Assembly (NCBI GenBank): GCA_013694635.1
Contig: JACDCA010000764.1
Span: forward strand, 1 to 30,917
Direction of reading: 5' to 3'
DNA from: Acidobacteriota bacterium
Lineage (GTDB): Bacteria > Acidobacteriota > Vicinamibacteria > Vicinamibacterales > 2-12-FULL-66-21
DNA length: 30,917 nt
In this document: positions 8,865 through 15,565 of the stretch, piece by piece
Layout: each line of letters opens with the position of its first letter
Position numbering within the stretch: position 1 is the first letter of the stretch
Program-made: the position numbers and the translations under genes
Notes under the pieces: model-generated
Seen by the model: the letters and a program-made list of their open reading frames with translations, nothing else
The model's database searches: none
What the model was told of the DNA's origin: nothing

Positions 8865-9731
8865 ATGCTCGAACCGGTGTACATGCTCGCCATCGACCAT
8901 CGGTGGCAATGGGAGGAATGGTGCGACACCAACGGTGTCGCGCGCGCGCGGATCCCGGAGATAAAGGGGCTCGCGGCTGACGCGTTTCTCGCCGCTCGCG
9001 AACGGTCCGAAGCGATCCAACGTTCGGGGGCCCTGCTGGTGGATCTCACCTACGGCCGGGACGCATTCGAGACAGGACGCCGGGCAGGCGCCGTTGTCGG
9101 GACACCCGCGGAACGCGCCGGTGCCTTCCCTCTCGAATGGACGGCCGCTTTCGACGTTGCCCTGCCTGGCAACTTTGTCAAGGTCCTCGTCCGACACCGC
9201 TCGGACGTTGCCGCCGTCATCGTCGATGCCCAGCGCAAGCAGTTGCTGGAGCTCCAGCGCTGGTGCATCGATCACGACAAACCCCTGGTGCTCGAGGTGC
9301 TCATCTCACCGGTCGCGGGGGAAGAGCACGGCTTCGAGACCGACGGACGTCCACGGCTACTCGCCGCATACATCCGCGACGCGTACAGCCTTGACATCGT
9401 GCCGGCCTACTGGAAGATCGAAGGGATGCCAGACCGCCGCAGCTTCGCTCTCGTGGACGACGCAATCCGCGAGGTCGATGGCCCGAGACAGCTGATTCTC
9501 GGAAAGGGCGCGGGGATGGACCAGGTGCGCGGATGGTTCGAAGCGGCAGCGGGCGCTTCGACGGCGGCCGGCTTCGCGATTGGCCGCACGGTGTACTTCG
9601 CCGCCGCGTCCGAATGGCTCCTCGGCCGCCTGGAACGACGCGCGGCGGTCGATCGAATCGCTGCCAATTACCAAGCGATCATCGATCTGTGGCGCCAAGC
9701 TGTCACCCCTCAGCCGTCAGCTCTCAGCTGA
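8865..9731 (+). CDS. DUF2090 protein, probable 2-deoxy-5-keto-gluconate-6-phosphate aldolase (IolJ-like)
   Basis: A 288-residue stand-alone DUF2090 domain. In many Proteobacteria this domain is the C-terminal half of an IolC fusion and is taken to be the class I TIM-barrel aldolase. That enzyme splits 5-dehydro-2-deoxygluconate 6-phosphate into dihydroxyacetone phosphate and malonate semialdehyde, the last specific step of inositol breakdown. The protein opens with VYMLAIDHRWQWEEW and contains ALLVDLTYGRDA, KPLVLEVLIS, PAYWKIEGM and ILGKGAGMDQV, which fit alternating barrel strands. The candidate Schiff-base lysine is the one in YWKIEG. It lies next to iolD (convergent, 4-base gap) and near iolB and iolC, which supports the pathway assignment. 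The ATG may be leaderless. The last few residues are encoded by a heptamer repeat. Confidence 0.8.
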   Translation: MLEPVYMLAIDHRWQWEEWCDTNGVARARIPEIKGLAADAFLAARERSEAIQRSGALLVDLTYGRDAFETGRRAGAVVGTPAERAGAFPLEWTAAFDVALPGNFVKVLVRHRSDVAAVIVDAQRKQLLELQRWCIDHDKPLVLEVLISPVAGEEHGFETDGRPRLLAAYIRDAYSLDIVPAYWKIEGMPDRRSFALVDDAIREVDGPRQLILGKGAGMDQVRGWFEAAAGASTAAGFAIGRTVYFAAASEWLLGRLERRAAVDRIAANYQAIIDLWRQAVTPQPSALS

Positions 9732-9738
9732 TAGCTTA
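9711..9738. repeat. Four degenerate heptamers spanning two convergent stop codons
   Basis: Four consecutive 7-base units (CAGCCGT, CAGCTCT, CAGCTGA, TAGCTTA) share a [CT]AGCYNN pattern. The third unit contains the TGA stop of the plus-strand DUF2090 gene (9729-9731). The fourth ends with the reverse-complement TAA stop of iolD (9736-9738). No hairpin with a T-run is apparent here. Confidence 0.5.
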
Positions 9739-11607
9739 AAAGAACCTCCTCTGCTTCTTCCGCCCCTCCTCGTACTCGCGGCGCGCCTGCTGAACCCTCG
9801 GCTGCTCCGAGACCTCAGACACCGGCACGTCCCACCAGCAGCCGTAGCCAGGCGCACGCGCCGCGGGATCGACGGGGATGTGCACGACCGCCGTTCGATC
9901 GGCCGCCCGCGCAGCAGCCAGCGCCGTTTCGAGCGATGCGCGGTCTGTCGCCCGGAACAATCGGGCGCCGAGAGACTCGGCGTTGGCCCCGAGATCCACG
10001 GGCAGCGGCGGTCCGTCCAGCAATCCGCTGCGCGGATCGCGGAAGCGGTAATCGGTCCCGAACCCTGCCGACCCGACCGAGCGCGACAGGCCCCCGATGC
10101 TCGCGAAGCCGCCGCTGTCCAGCAGGACGATGATCAGCGGGTAGTCTTCCTGCACCGACGTCACGATCTCCTGCGCCATCATCAGGTAGGAGCCGTCCCC
10201 CACCATCACGTATACGTGGCGGTCGGGGGCCGCCATCTTGACGCCGAGCCCCCCGGCGATCTCGTATCCCATGCAGGAATAGCCGTACTCCACGTGGTAC
10301 CCCTTGGGATCGCGGGCACGCCACAATTTGTGCAGCTCGCCGGGGAGGCTTCCCGCCGCGCAGACGACGACATCGGCCGGACTCGACGCCTGGTTGACGG
10401 CGGCGATCACCTCCGCCTGCACCATCGGCGATGCGCCGGTGGGCGCCGTCACGCGATCGCTTTCCTCGATCCACGCAGTTCGCAGCTGCTCGACGCGCTC
10501 GCGGTAGCCCGGGGCGGTCGTGAAGCCCGCAACCATCTCGTGCAGCTCTTCGAGCGCCGCACGCGCGTCGGCGAGCACGGGCAACGCCGCGTGCTTGAAC
10601 GCGTCCATCTCGACGACGTTGATGCCGATAAATCTGACGCGGGGGTCATGGAACGCGGTTTTGGACGCGGTCGTGAAATCGGTCAGGCGGCAGCCAACGG
10701 AAATCACGAGGTCCGCGTCGCGGCAGATATCGTGCGCGGCGGAGCTTCCGGTAACACCGGCAGCGCCCAGGGCCATCTGATCATCCCACCTCATCGTCCC
10801 TTTCCCGGCCTGTGTTTCGAGAACGGGGATGCCACACGAGCCAGCGAAGCGTCGGAGTGCGGGGGACGCCTCGCTGTAGAGGACGCCGCCGCCGGCAATG
10901 ATCACCGGTCGATGGCTGCCGCGAATGAGCGAGGCAGCGCGTTGCAGGATCTCGTGATCGCCGCGGGACCTCTGCACCGTCCAGATTCGCTCAGCGAAGA
11001 AGGCGGCGGGATAGTCGAACGCTTCGGCCTGGACGTCCTGCGGCAGCGCCAGCGTGACGGCCCCCGTCTCTGCCGGCGATGTCAACACCCGCATGGCGTC
11101 GGGCAGCGATGAGAGGAGCTGCTCCGGACGGTAGATGCGGTCCCAGTAGCGCGACACGGGCTTGAAGCAGTCGTTGACCGAGACGTCCTGCGAGTGCGGG
11201 GATTCCAGCTGCTGGAGGACCGGGGCCGGCAGGCGGCTGCCGAAGATGTCCCCGGGGAGCAGGAGGACGGGGAGCCGGTTGATGGTGGCGCCCGCGGCAC
11301 CCGTCAGCATGTTCGTGGCGCCGGGGCCGATCGACGTCGTGCACGCGAGCATGCGCAGTCGGTTGTGCATCTTCGCGTAGGCCGCGGCCGTGTGCACCAT
11401 CGCCTGCTCGTTGCGGCACTGGTAGTACGGCATGAGGTCGTGCATCTGGTCGAGCGCCTGCGCGACGCCTGCGACGTTGCCGTGCCCGAAGATGCCGAAC
11501 ATGCCGCCGAAGAGCGGCTGCCGGTTGCCGTCCCGCTCGGTGCGCTGTGCGGCGAGAAACCGCACCAGCGCCTGCGCCATCGTCAATCGAACCGTTCCTG
11601 GTTCCAT
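9736..11607 (-). CDS. iolD: 3D-(3,5/4)-trihydroxycyclohexane-1,2-dione acylhydrolase, IolD
   Basis: A 623-residue thiamine-diphosphate enzyme that opens the inositol-derived diketone ring to give 5-deoxy-glucuronate in the cytoplasm. It has the three usual domains. The N-terminal Pyr domain starts RLTMAQALVRFL and carries the catalytic Glu in RNEQAM (E67). A central domain with AGGGV follows, then the PP domain with the cofactor motif VGDGSYLMM (D471). Length is normal for IolD (about 620-640). At the second metal-ligand position the sequence is LLDSGGFASIGG, giving Ser498 where most relatives have Asn. It follows iolB on the same strand after 33 bases, with no strong ribosome-binding site. 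Confidence 0.95.
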   Translation of the reverse strand: MEPGTVRLTMAQALVRFLAAQRTERDGNRQPLFGGMFGIFGHGNVAGVAQALDQMHDLMPYYQCRNEQAMVHTAAAYAKMHNRLRMLACTTSIGPGATNMLTGAAGATINRLPVLLLPGDIFGSRLPAPVLQQLESPHSQDVSVNDCFKPVSRYWDRIYRPEQLLSSLPDAMRVLTSPAETGAVTLALPQDVQAEAFDYPAAFFAERIWTVQRSRGDHEILQRAASLIRGSHRPVIIAGGGVLYSEASPALRRFAGSCGIPVLETQAGKGTMRWDDQMALGAAGVTGSSAAHDICRDADLVISVGCRLTDFTTASKTAFHDPRVRFIGINVVEMDAFKHAALPVLADARAALEELHEMVAGFTTAPGYRERVEQLRTAWIEESDRVTAPTGASPMVQAEVIAAVNQASSPADVVVCAAGSLPGELHKLWRARDPKGYHVEYGYSCMGYEIAGGLGVKMAAPDRHVYVMVGDGSYLMMAQEIVTSVQEDYPLIIVLLDSGGFASIGGLSRSVGSAGFGTDYRFRDPRSGLLDGPPLPVDLGANAESLGARLFRATDRASLETALAAARAADRTAVVHIPVDPAARAPGYGCWWDVPVSEVSEQPRVQQARREYEEGRKKQRRFF

Positions 11608-11640
11608 ATCAGTCGTTTGTTGGCGCGAATCTGCGCTGGT

Positions 11641-12486
11641 TCAGGGCCGCGGGACGACGGGAACGCGGGGGTCCGGGGGCGGCCAGGCCGCCCGTAGCGC
11701 CGCGTACTTCGGATCGTCGCTTGCCGCCATCGAACGGCGCTCCCCCGCCAGGACGTTCAGGTAGTAGGCATCGTATCCGTACGCCGTCACGAACGGATGG
11801 TAGCCGTCGCGGATGAGAACGACGTCCCCGTGCACGACCTTTACCGTCGCGTCGCGCGCGCCGTCGGCGGTGTACAGCCGCTGAAACCCATACCCGTCGG
11901 CGTCTCTCATTCTGTAGTAGTAGATCTCTTCCAGATCGACCTCCACCGGCGGGTTGTCGACGTCATGCTTGTGCGGCGGATAACTCGACCAGTTGCCCGA
12001 CGGCGTGAATACCTCGCAGAGCATCAGCCGATGCGCCGGAAACTGCGGTGAAAGGATGTCCACGATCTGCCGCGTCGCGTTCCCCCCGCCGCGGATCTCG
12101 AAGCCGCAGTCACGCGGCCCCACGAGCTTCGGCTCGAGCGGCATCTCGGAGGGCGCGCGACATTCGGCGATCTCCGACACCTCGGATGCGCGAAACGCGG
12201 CGCCGTGCCCATGGGGTAAGTAAACGGCATGCGGATAGCTCGCGAATACGTCGGCGCGCGGCCCGAACGTCCGCGGCGCTTCGCGGTCGATCGCGACCTC
12301 TCCGCTCCCGCGCAGCAGGACGACGCAGCACTCCTCGCCGCGCGCGCGCGTCCGCCATGTCTCCCCCGCGGCAAGACGGCGGACAGTGAAGCGGATGAAC
12401 TCCCACCCCGCCGTTCGCGGCGTGACATCCACCAGCACTCCGGATTGATCACCCTGCAGCTGCCGGGATTTGAGGACTGTTTTCAT
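11641..12486 (-). CDS. iolB: 5-deoxy-glucuronate isomerase, IolB
   Basis: A 281-residue bicupin that converts 5-deoxy-glucuronate to 2-deoxy-5-keto-gluconate, the step after IolD. The second cupin carries the metal motif YPPHKHDVDNPP (H172, H174), followed by E187 in DLEEIYYYR and H230 in RDGYHPF. Length fits IolB (about 270-300). The open frame runs upstream to 12624, but the ATG at 12486 gives the usual N-terminus and leaves room for a promoter; the upstream extension overlaps iolC and is basic and unrelated. Transcription probably starts about 30 bases upstream from a TTGACA promoter (12526-12555) and continues into iolD. Confidence 0.93.
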   Translation of the reverse strand: MKTVLKSRQLQGDQSGVLVDVTPRTAGWEFIRFTVRRLAAGETWRTRARGEECCVVLLRGSGEVAIDREAPRTFGPRADVFASYPHAVYLPHGHGAAFRASEVSEIAECRAPSEMPLEPKLVGPRDCGFEIRGGGNATRQIVDILSPQFPAHRLMLCEVFTPSGNWSSYPPHKHDVDNPPVEVDLEEIYYYRMRDADGYGFQRLYTADGARDATVKVVHGDVVLIRDGYHPFVTAYGYDAYYLNVLAGERRSMAASDDPKYAALRAAWPPPDPRVPVVPRP

Positions 12487-12525
12487 GGAGAAACGGCGAC
12501 AACGCGACACAGACCGCGAGCGCAG

Positions 12526-12555
12526 AGTATCGAGGCTTGCCCGCGCAGGTGTCAA
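12526..12555 (-). promoter_or_regulatory. Probable promoter of iolB-iolD
   Basis: On the minus strand a perfect -35 box TTGACA (12555-12550) is followed after 18 bases by GATACT (12531-12526), a reasonable -10. Transcription would start near 12519, about 32 bases before the iolB ATG. Confidence 0.55.
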
Positions 12556-12577
12556 GGCGCCGCACCGATGGTAGACT
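12549..12577 (+). promoter_or_regulatory. Probable extended -10 promoter of iolC
   Basis: TGGTAGACT (12569-12577) is an extended -10 (TGn plus TAGACT). A weak -35, GTGTCA, lies 17 bases upstream (12549-12554) and overlaps the iolB -35 box on the other strand. The expected start near 12584 leaves only about three bases before the GTG start of iolC. Confidence 0.45.
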
Positions 12578-12586
12578 CCCCTGCCG

Positions 12587-13546
12587 GTGACGCACGACAT
12601 CCTCTGCATGGGACGAAGCAGCATCGATCTCTACGCGCACGAGATCGGCGTGCCCATGACCGGCGTGAAGAGTTTCGACGCGTACGTCGGGGGCTGTCCG
12701 ACCAACGTGAGCGTCGGCACCCGCCGGCTGGGCCTCCGGTCGGCGCTGCTGACCGCGGTCGGCACTGACCAGGTCGGGGACTTCGTCCTCGCGTTTCTCA
12801 GGAACGAAGGGGTGGACGTGGACTCCGTGCCTCGCATCCCTGAGCGCCGCACGAGCGCGGCGCTGCTGACGATCCAGCCCCCCGACTGCTTTCCGCTGAC
12901 GTTCTATCGCGATAACTGCGCGGACCTCGCGCTCACCATCGAAGACGTCCGGCGCGCGCCCGTGGACGGCAGCCGCGTGCTCTTCGTGACAGGTACCGGC
13001 CTCAGTGCCGACCCGAGCCGCACCGCCACGCTGTTTGCCGCCGAGCACGCTGCCGCTCGCGGAACGACAGTGGTGGTGGATATCGACTACCGCGCAGGGC
13101 TGTGGCCCTCTGCCGAGGCGTTCGGCACGAACGTGCGTCCACTCCTCGCGCGGGCCGGGCTCGCCATCGGGACGGAAGACGAGGTCTGCGCGGCATCAGG
13201 CCAGGACGATGCGCGGGCCGGTGCCGGGCGTCTCCTCGAGGCGGGTCTCCCGGTACTCATTCTCAAGCGCGGCGGCGACGGAGCGGCCGTCTACCGGCGC
13301 GGCGGCGAGCCCGTGGCCGTTCCGCCGTTCGTCGTGGACGTGCTGAATGTGCTCGGCGCAGGGGACGCTTTCGCGAGTGGATTCATTTACGGATATGTGA
13401 ACGGCTGGACGCTGGAGGATGCCGCCCGCTTCGGCAACGCCGTCGGCGCCATCATCGTCACGCGCCACGGCTGCGCCAACTTCATGCCGACGCTCGCGGA
13501 GGTCCACGACTTCCTCCAGCAGCAGGACGTCCGGATCGCGCCATGA
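12587..13546 (+). CDS. iolC: 5-dehydro-2-deoxygluconokinase, IolC
   Basis: A 319-residue PfkB-family sugar kinase that phosphorylates 2-deoxy-5-keto-gluconate. It starts with DILCMGRSSIDLYA and has the GG motif YVGGCPTNVSVG. The C-terminal signature is VLGAGDAFASGF, with the anion hole at 257-260 and D260 as catalytic base. It ends with TRHGCANFMPT, typical of IolC. Length fits a single-domain IolC; the DUF2090 half found fused in many Proteobacteria is a separate gene at 8865. The GTG start aligns with family N-termini and lies just after an extended -10 box. An ATG at 12608-12610 is a possible internal alternative but would remove the first beta strand. Its stop overlaps the next gene (ATGA). 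Confidence 0.95.
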   Translation: MTHDILCMGRSSIDLYAHEIGVPMTGVKSFDAYVGGCPTNVSVGTRRLGLRSALLTAVGTDQVGDFVLAFLRNEGVDVDSVPRIPERRTSAALLTIQPPDCFPLTFYRDNCADLALTIEDVRRAPVDGSRVLFVTGTGLSADPSRTATLFAAEHAAARGTTVVVDIDYRAGLWPSAEAFGTNVRPLLARAGLAIGTEDEVCAASGQDDARAGAGRLLEAGLPVLILKRGGDGAAVYRRGGEPVAVPPFVVDVLNVLGAGDAFASGFIYGYVNGWTLEDAARFGNAVGAIIVTRHGCANFMPTLAEVHDFLQQQDVRIAP

Positions 13547-14463
13547 CCTCTACGTCCACCAAGGTCCGCGTCGCGAATGCCCCCTGCTCCTGGGGCGTGC
13601 TCGAATTCGAAGAGCAGTCGGCTGCCGGATACGAGTACGATCGCGTGCTGGACGAAATGGCGACGGCCGGATACGCAGGGACGGAGCTCGGCGACTGGGG
13701 CTTCATGCCGACCGACCCGCCGGCGCTCGCCGGCGCGCTCGCGAGCCGCTCGCTTGCGCTCGTCGGCGCGTTCGTCCCCGTGCGGCTTGCCGATCCGGGC
13801 GCCACAGACGAGGGGGGGGCAGCGGCGATCCGGACGGCGCGACTGCTTGCAGGCGCCGGCTTCCCTGGTGCGTTCGTCGTGCTGGCGGACGACATCGCAG
13901 CGAGCCCGGAACGCACGGCCATCGCGGGACGTGTCGGCCCGGCTGATGCGCTGCCCGACGCCTCGCGGGAGATCTTCGCGCGCAATGCGGAGCATATCGC
14001 CCGCGCCGTTCGAGAATCGACTGGACTCCGCACCGTTTTTCATCACCACTGCGCGTCGTTCGTCGAGACCATGGAAGAGATCGTGGATCTCATGAATCGT
14101 ACGGATCCCTCGGTGCTCGGTCTCTGTCTCGACACCGGCCACCTGACCTACGCCGGCGGCGATCCACTTCAGGCACTGGACCGCTTCGGCAGCCGCATCT
14201 GGCATGTGCATCTGAAGGATTGTTCCGAGCCTGTCGCCGCGCGGGCGCGTGACGGTAAATGGGACTACAATGCCGCCGTTCGACACGGCGTTTTCTGCGA
14301 GCTTGGCCACGGCGTAGTCGATTTTGCCGGTGTGCTGGACCGCCTGGACGCCATCGGCTACACGGGATGGGCGGTCGTCGAGCAGGACGTCCTCCCATCG
14401 CTCGGGACGCCGGCAGCGAGCGCGCGGCGGAACCGCGAGTTCCTGCGCCGCTTCTCGCTGTGA
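13543..14463 (+). CDS. IolE-like TIM-barrel inosose dehydratase/isomerase
   Basis: A 306-residue xylose-isomerase-like TIM barrel of the sugar phosphate isomerase/epimerase superfamily. It opens with VRVANAPCSWGVLEFE, as in inositol-cluster members of IolE type. Probable metal ligands are E175 (VETMEEI region), D197 (CLDTGH), H223 (HVHLKD) and E280 (VVEQD). IolE dehydrates scyllo-inosose to the dione used by IolD, which fits this position. An IolI-type inosose isomerase is an alternative within the same superfamily. The ATG lies in an ATGA overlap with the iolC stop. A longer open frame upstream is only the second frame of iolC. Confidence 0.85.
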   Translation: MTSTSTKVRVANAPCSWGVLEFEEQSAAGYEYDRVLDEMATAGYAGTELGDWGFMPTDPPALAGALASRSLALVGAFVPVRLADPGATDEGGAAAIRTARLLAGAGFPGAFVVLADDIAASPERTAIAGRVGPADALPDASREIFARNAEHIARAVRESTGLRTVFHHHCASFVETMEEIVDLMNRTDPSVLGLCLDTGHLTYAGGDPLQALDRFGSRIWHVHLKDCSEPVAARARDGKWDYNAAVRHGVFCELGHGVVDFAGVLDRLDAIGYTGWAVVEQDVLPSLGTPAASARRNREFLRRFSL

Positions 14464-14479
14464 CTCTCCACGCCTGACG

Positions 14480-15508
14480 ATGCCGACCCACCCGTCCACC
14501 ATGCTGGCAGCCGTGTTCGCACGCGAGGGCGTGCTGGAACTGCAGGAGCGGCCCGTGCCGCGAGCGACGCTTCCCGGCGACGTGCTCATCGACGTGGAAG
14601 GATGCGGAATCTGCGGCACCGATCTGCACATTCTCGAATCTCCCCCCGCGCATCCCGCGACACCGGGATCGATCCTCGGACACGAGTTTATCGGGCGAAT
14701 CGCCGACGCGGGTGAGGGCGTCACCGGACTCCGACCCGGCCAGAGAGTCGCCGTGGCGCCGAACCTGTGCTGCGGGCGCTGCGCGTCGTGCCGGTGCGGC
14801 CGTCCGAATCACTGCGCCGACTTCTCGACGCTGGGAATATTCCGCGATGGCGGACTGGCCCGATTCTGCGTCGCGCCCGGCGCCGCGTGCCATCCACTTG
14901 CCGAAACGGTGATGTTCGAGGACGCGATCTGGGTGGAAGTTCTGTCGTGCGTGGTGAACAGCGTCGACAACATCAGCGCGCGGGCGGGAGAAAACGTAGT
15001 CGTCATCGGCGGCGGGCCGGTCGGCGCGCTCCATGCGCTGTTGTTTGCCGCCGGCGGCGCCCGCGTCATCGTGTCGGACGTATCCGACGCGCGGCTCGAT
15101 GTGTTGCGCTCGGCGGGCATCGCGGCAACCGTCAACCCCGCACGCGAGCCAATGGAAGAGGCCGTCCGTAGTTTTGCTAGTGGCGGCGCCGATGTCGTCG
15201 TCGACTGCGTCGGCACCCAGCTGGATGCCGCGCTGGATGTCGTCCGCACCGGCGGGCGCATCTCGCTTTTCGGCATGAACGCCCGCGCGCGCCCCGCGGT
15301 GCGTCAGAACATGATCACGCGCAACGAGCTGACGATCTACGGCAGCTACGTGGGCGTGAATACGTTCCCGCGCGCGATTTCGCTGCTCGAGCGCGGGGTG
15401 ATCTCTCCGTCCGTGATGATTTCATCCGTGATGCCGCTGAGCGGCATTCACGACGCGCTTGGTCTGCTGCGGTCGGGCAGCGCGATGAAGGTCGTGATCA
15501 GGCACTGA
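14480..15508 (+). CDS. Zinc-dependent medium-chain alcohol/polyol dehydrogenase
   Basis: A 342-residue zinc alcohol dehydrogenase of the sorbitol/threonine dehydrogenase type. Catalytic zinc ligands are C45 (GCGICGTD) and H68-E69 (GHE), with E153 as a likely further residue. The structural zinc site is C98, C101, C104 and C112. The NAD(P)-binding motif is IGGGPVGALHA (177-182). It follows the iolE-like gene after 16 bases and ends at the inverted repeat. In this context it probably oxidises an inositol or inosose; in Thermotoga an inositol cluster includes a zinc dehydrogenase acting on a keto-inositol. No Gfo/Idh-type IolG is present here, so it could also replace that enzyme. An internal ATG at 14501 is an alternative start. 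Confidence 0.87.
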   Translation: MPTHPSTMLAAVFAREGVLELQERPVPRATLPGDVLIDVEGCGICGTDLHILESPPAHPATPGSILGHEFIGRIADAGEGVTGLRPGQRVAVAPNLCCGRCASCRCGRPNHCADFSTLGIFRDGGLARFCVAPGAACHPLAETVMFEDAIWVEVLSCVVNSVDNISARAGENVVVIGGGPVGALHALLFAAGGARVIVSDVSDARLDVLRSAGIAATVNPAREPMEEAVRSFASGGADVVVDCVGTQLDAALDVVRTGGRISLFGMNARARPAVRQNMITRNELTIYGSYVGVNTFPRAISLLERGVISPSVMISSVMPLSGIHDALGLLRSGSAMKVVIRH

Positions 15509-15565
15509 AAAAAGGGGACAGCCACCTTTTTACGGATTTCGAAAAAAGGTGGCTGTCCCCTTTTT
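15509..15565. repeat. Perfect 23-bp inverted repeat, likely bidirectional terminator and mobile palindromic element
   Basis: The arms at 15509-15531 and 15543-15565 pair perfectly over 23 bp, around an 11-base loop. Each arm has an A-run, a GGGGACAGCCACC core and a T-run, so the hairpin is followed by U-rich sequence in both directions and should terminate both converging transcripts. The GGGGACAG core resembles palindromic intergenic repeats seen near IS200-like REP transposases in many environmental bacteria. Outside the arms, CTG (15505-15507) and CAG (15566-15568) mirror each other. The stop codons of both flanking genes (15506-15508 and 15567-15565) lie at these edges. Confidence 0.85.

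Noticed and set aside
9580..11112. 510-codon open frame on plus, opposite iolD
   Set aside because: Antisense to a complete IolD with all expected motifs, and overlaps the DUF2090 gene in a second frame.
15509..15565. CRISPR repeat or attachment site
   Set aside because: Only one palindrome with a short loop, no spacers or repeated units, and no integrase or tRNA nearby; a terminator/REP-type element explains it better.
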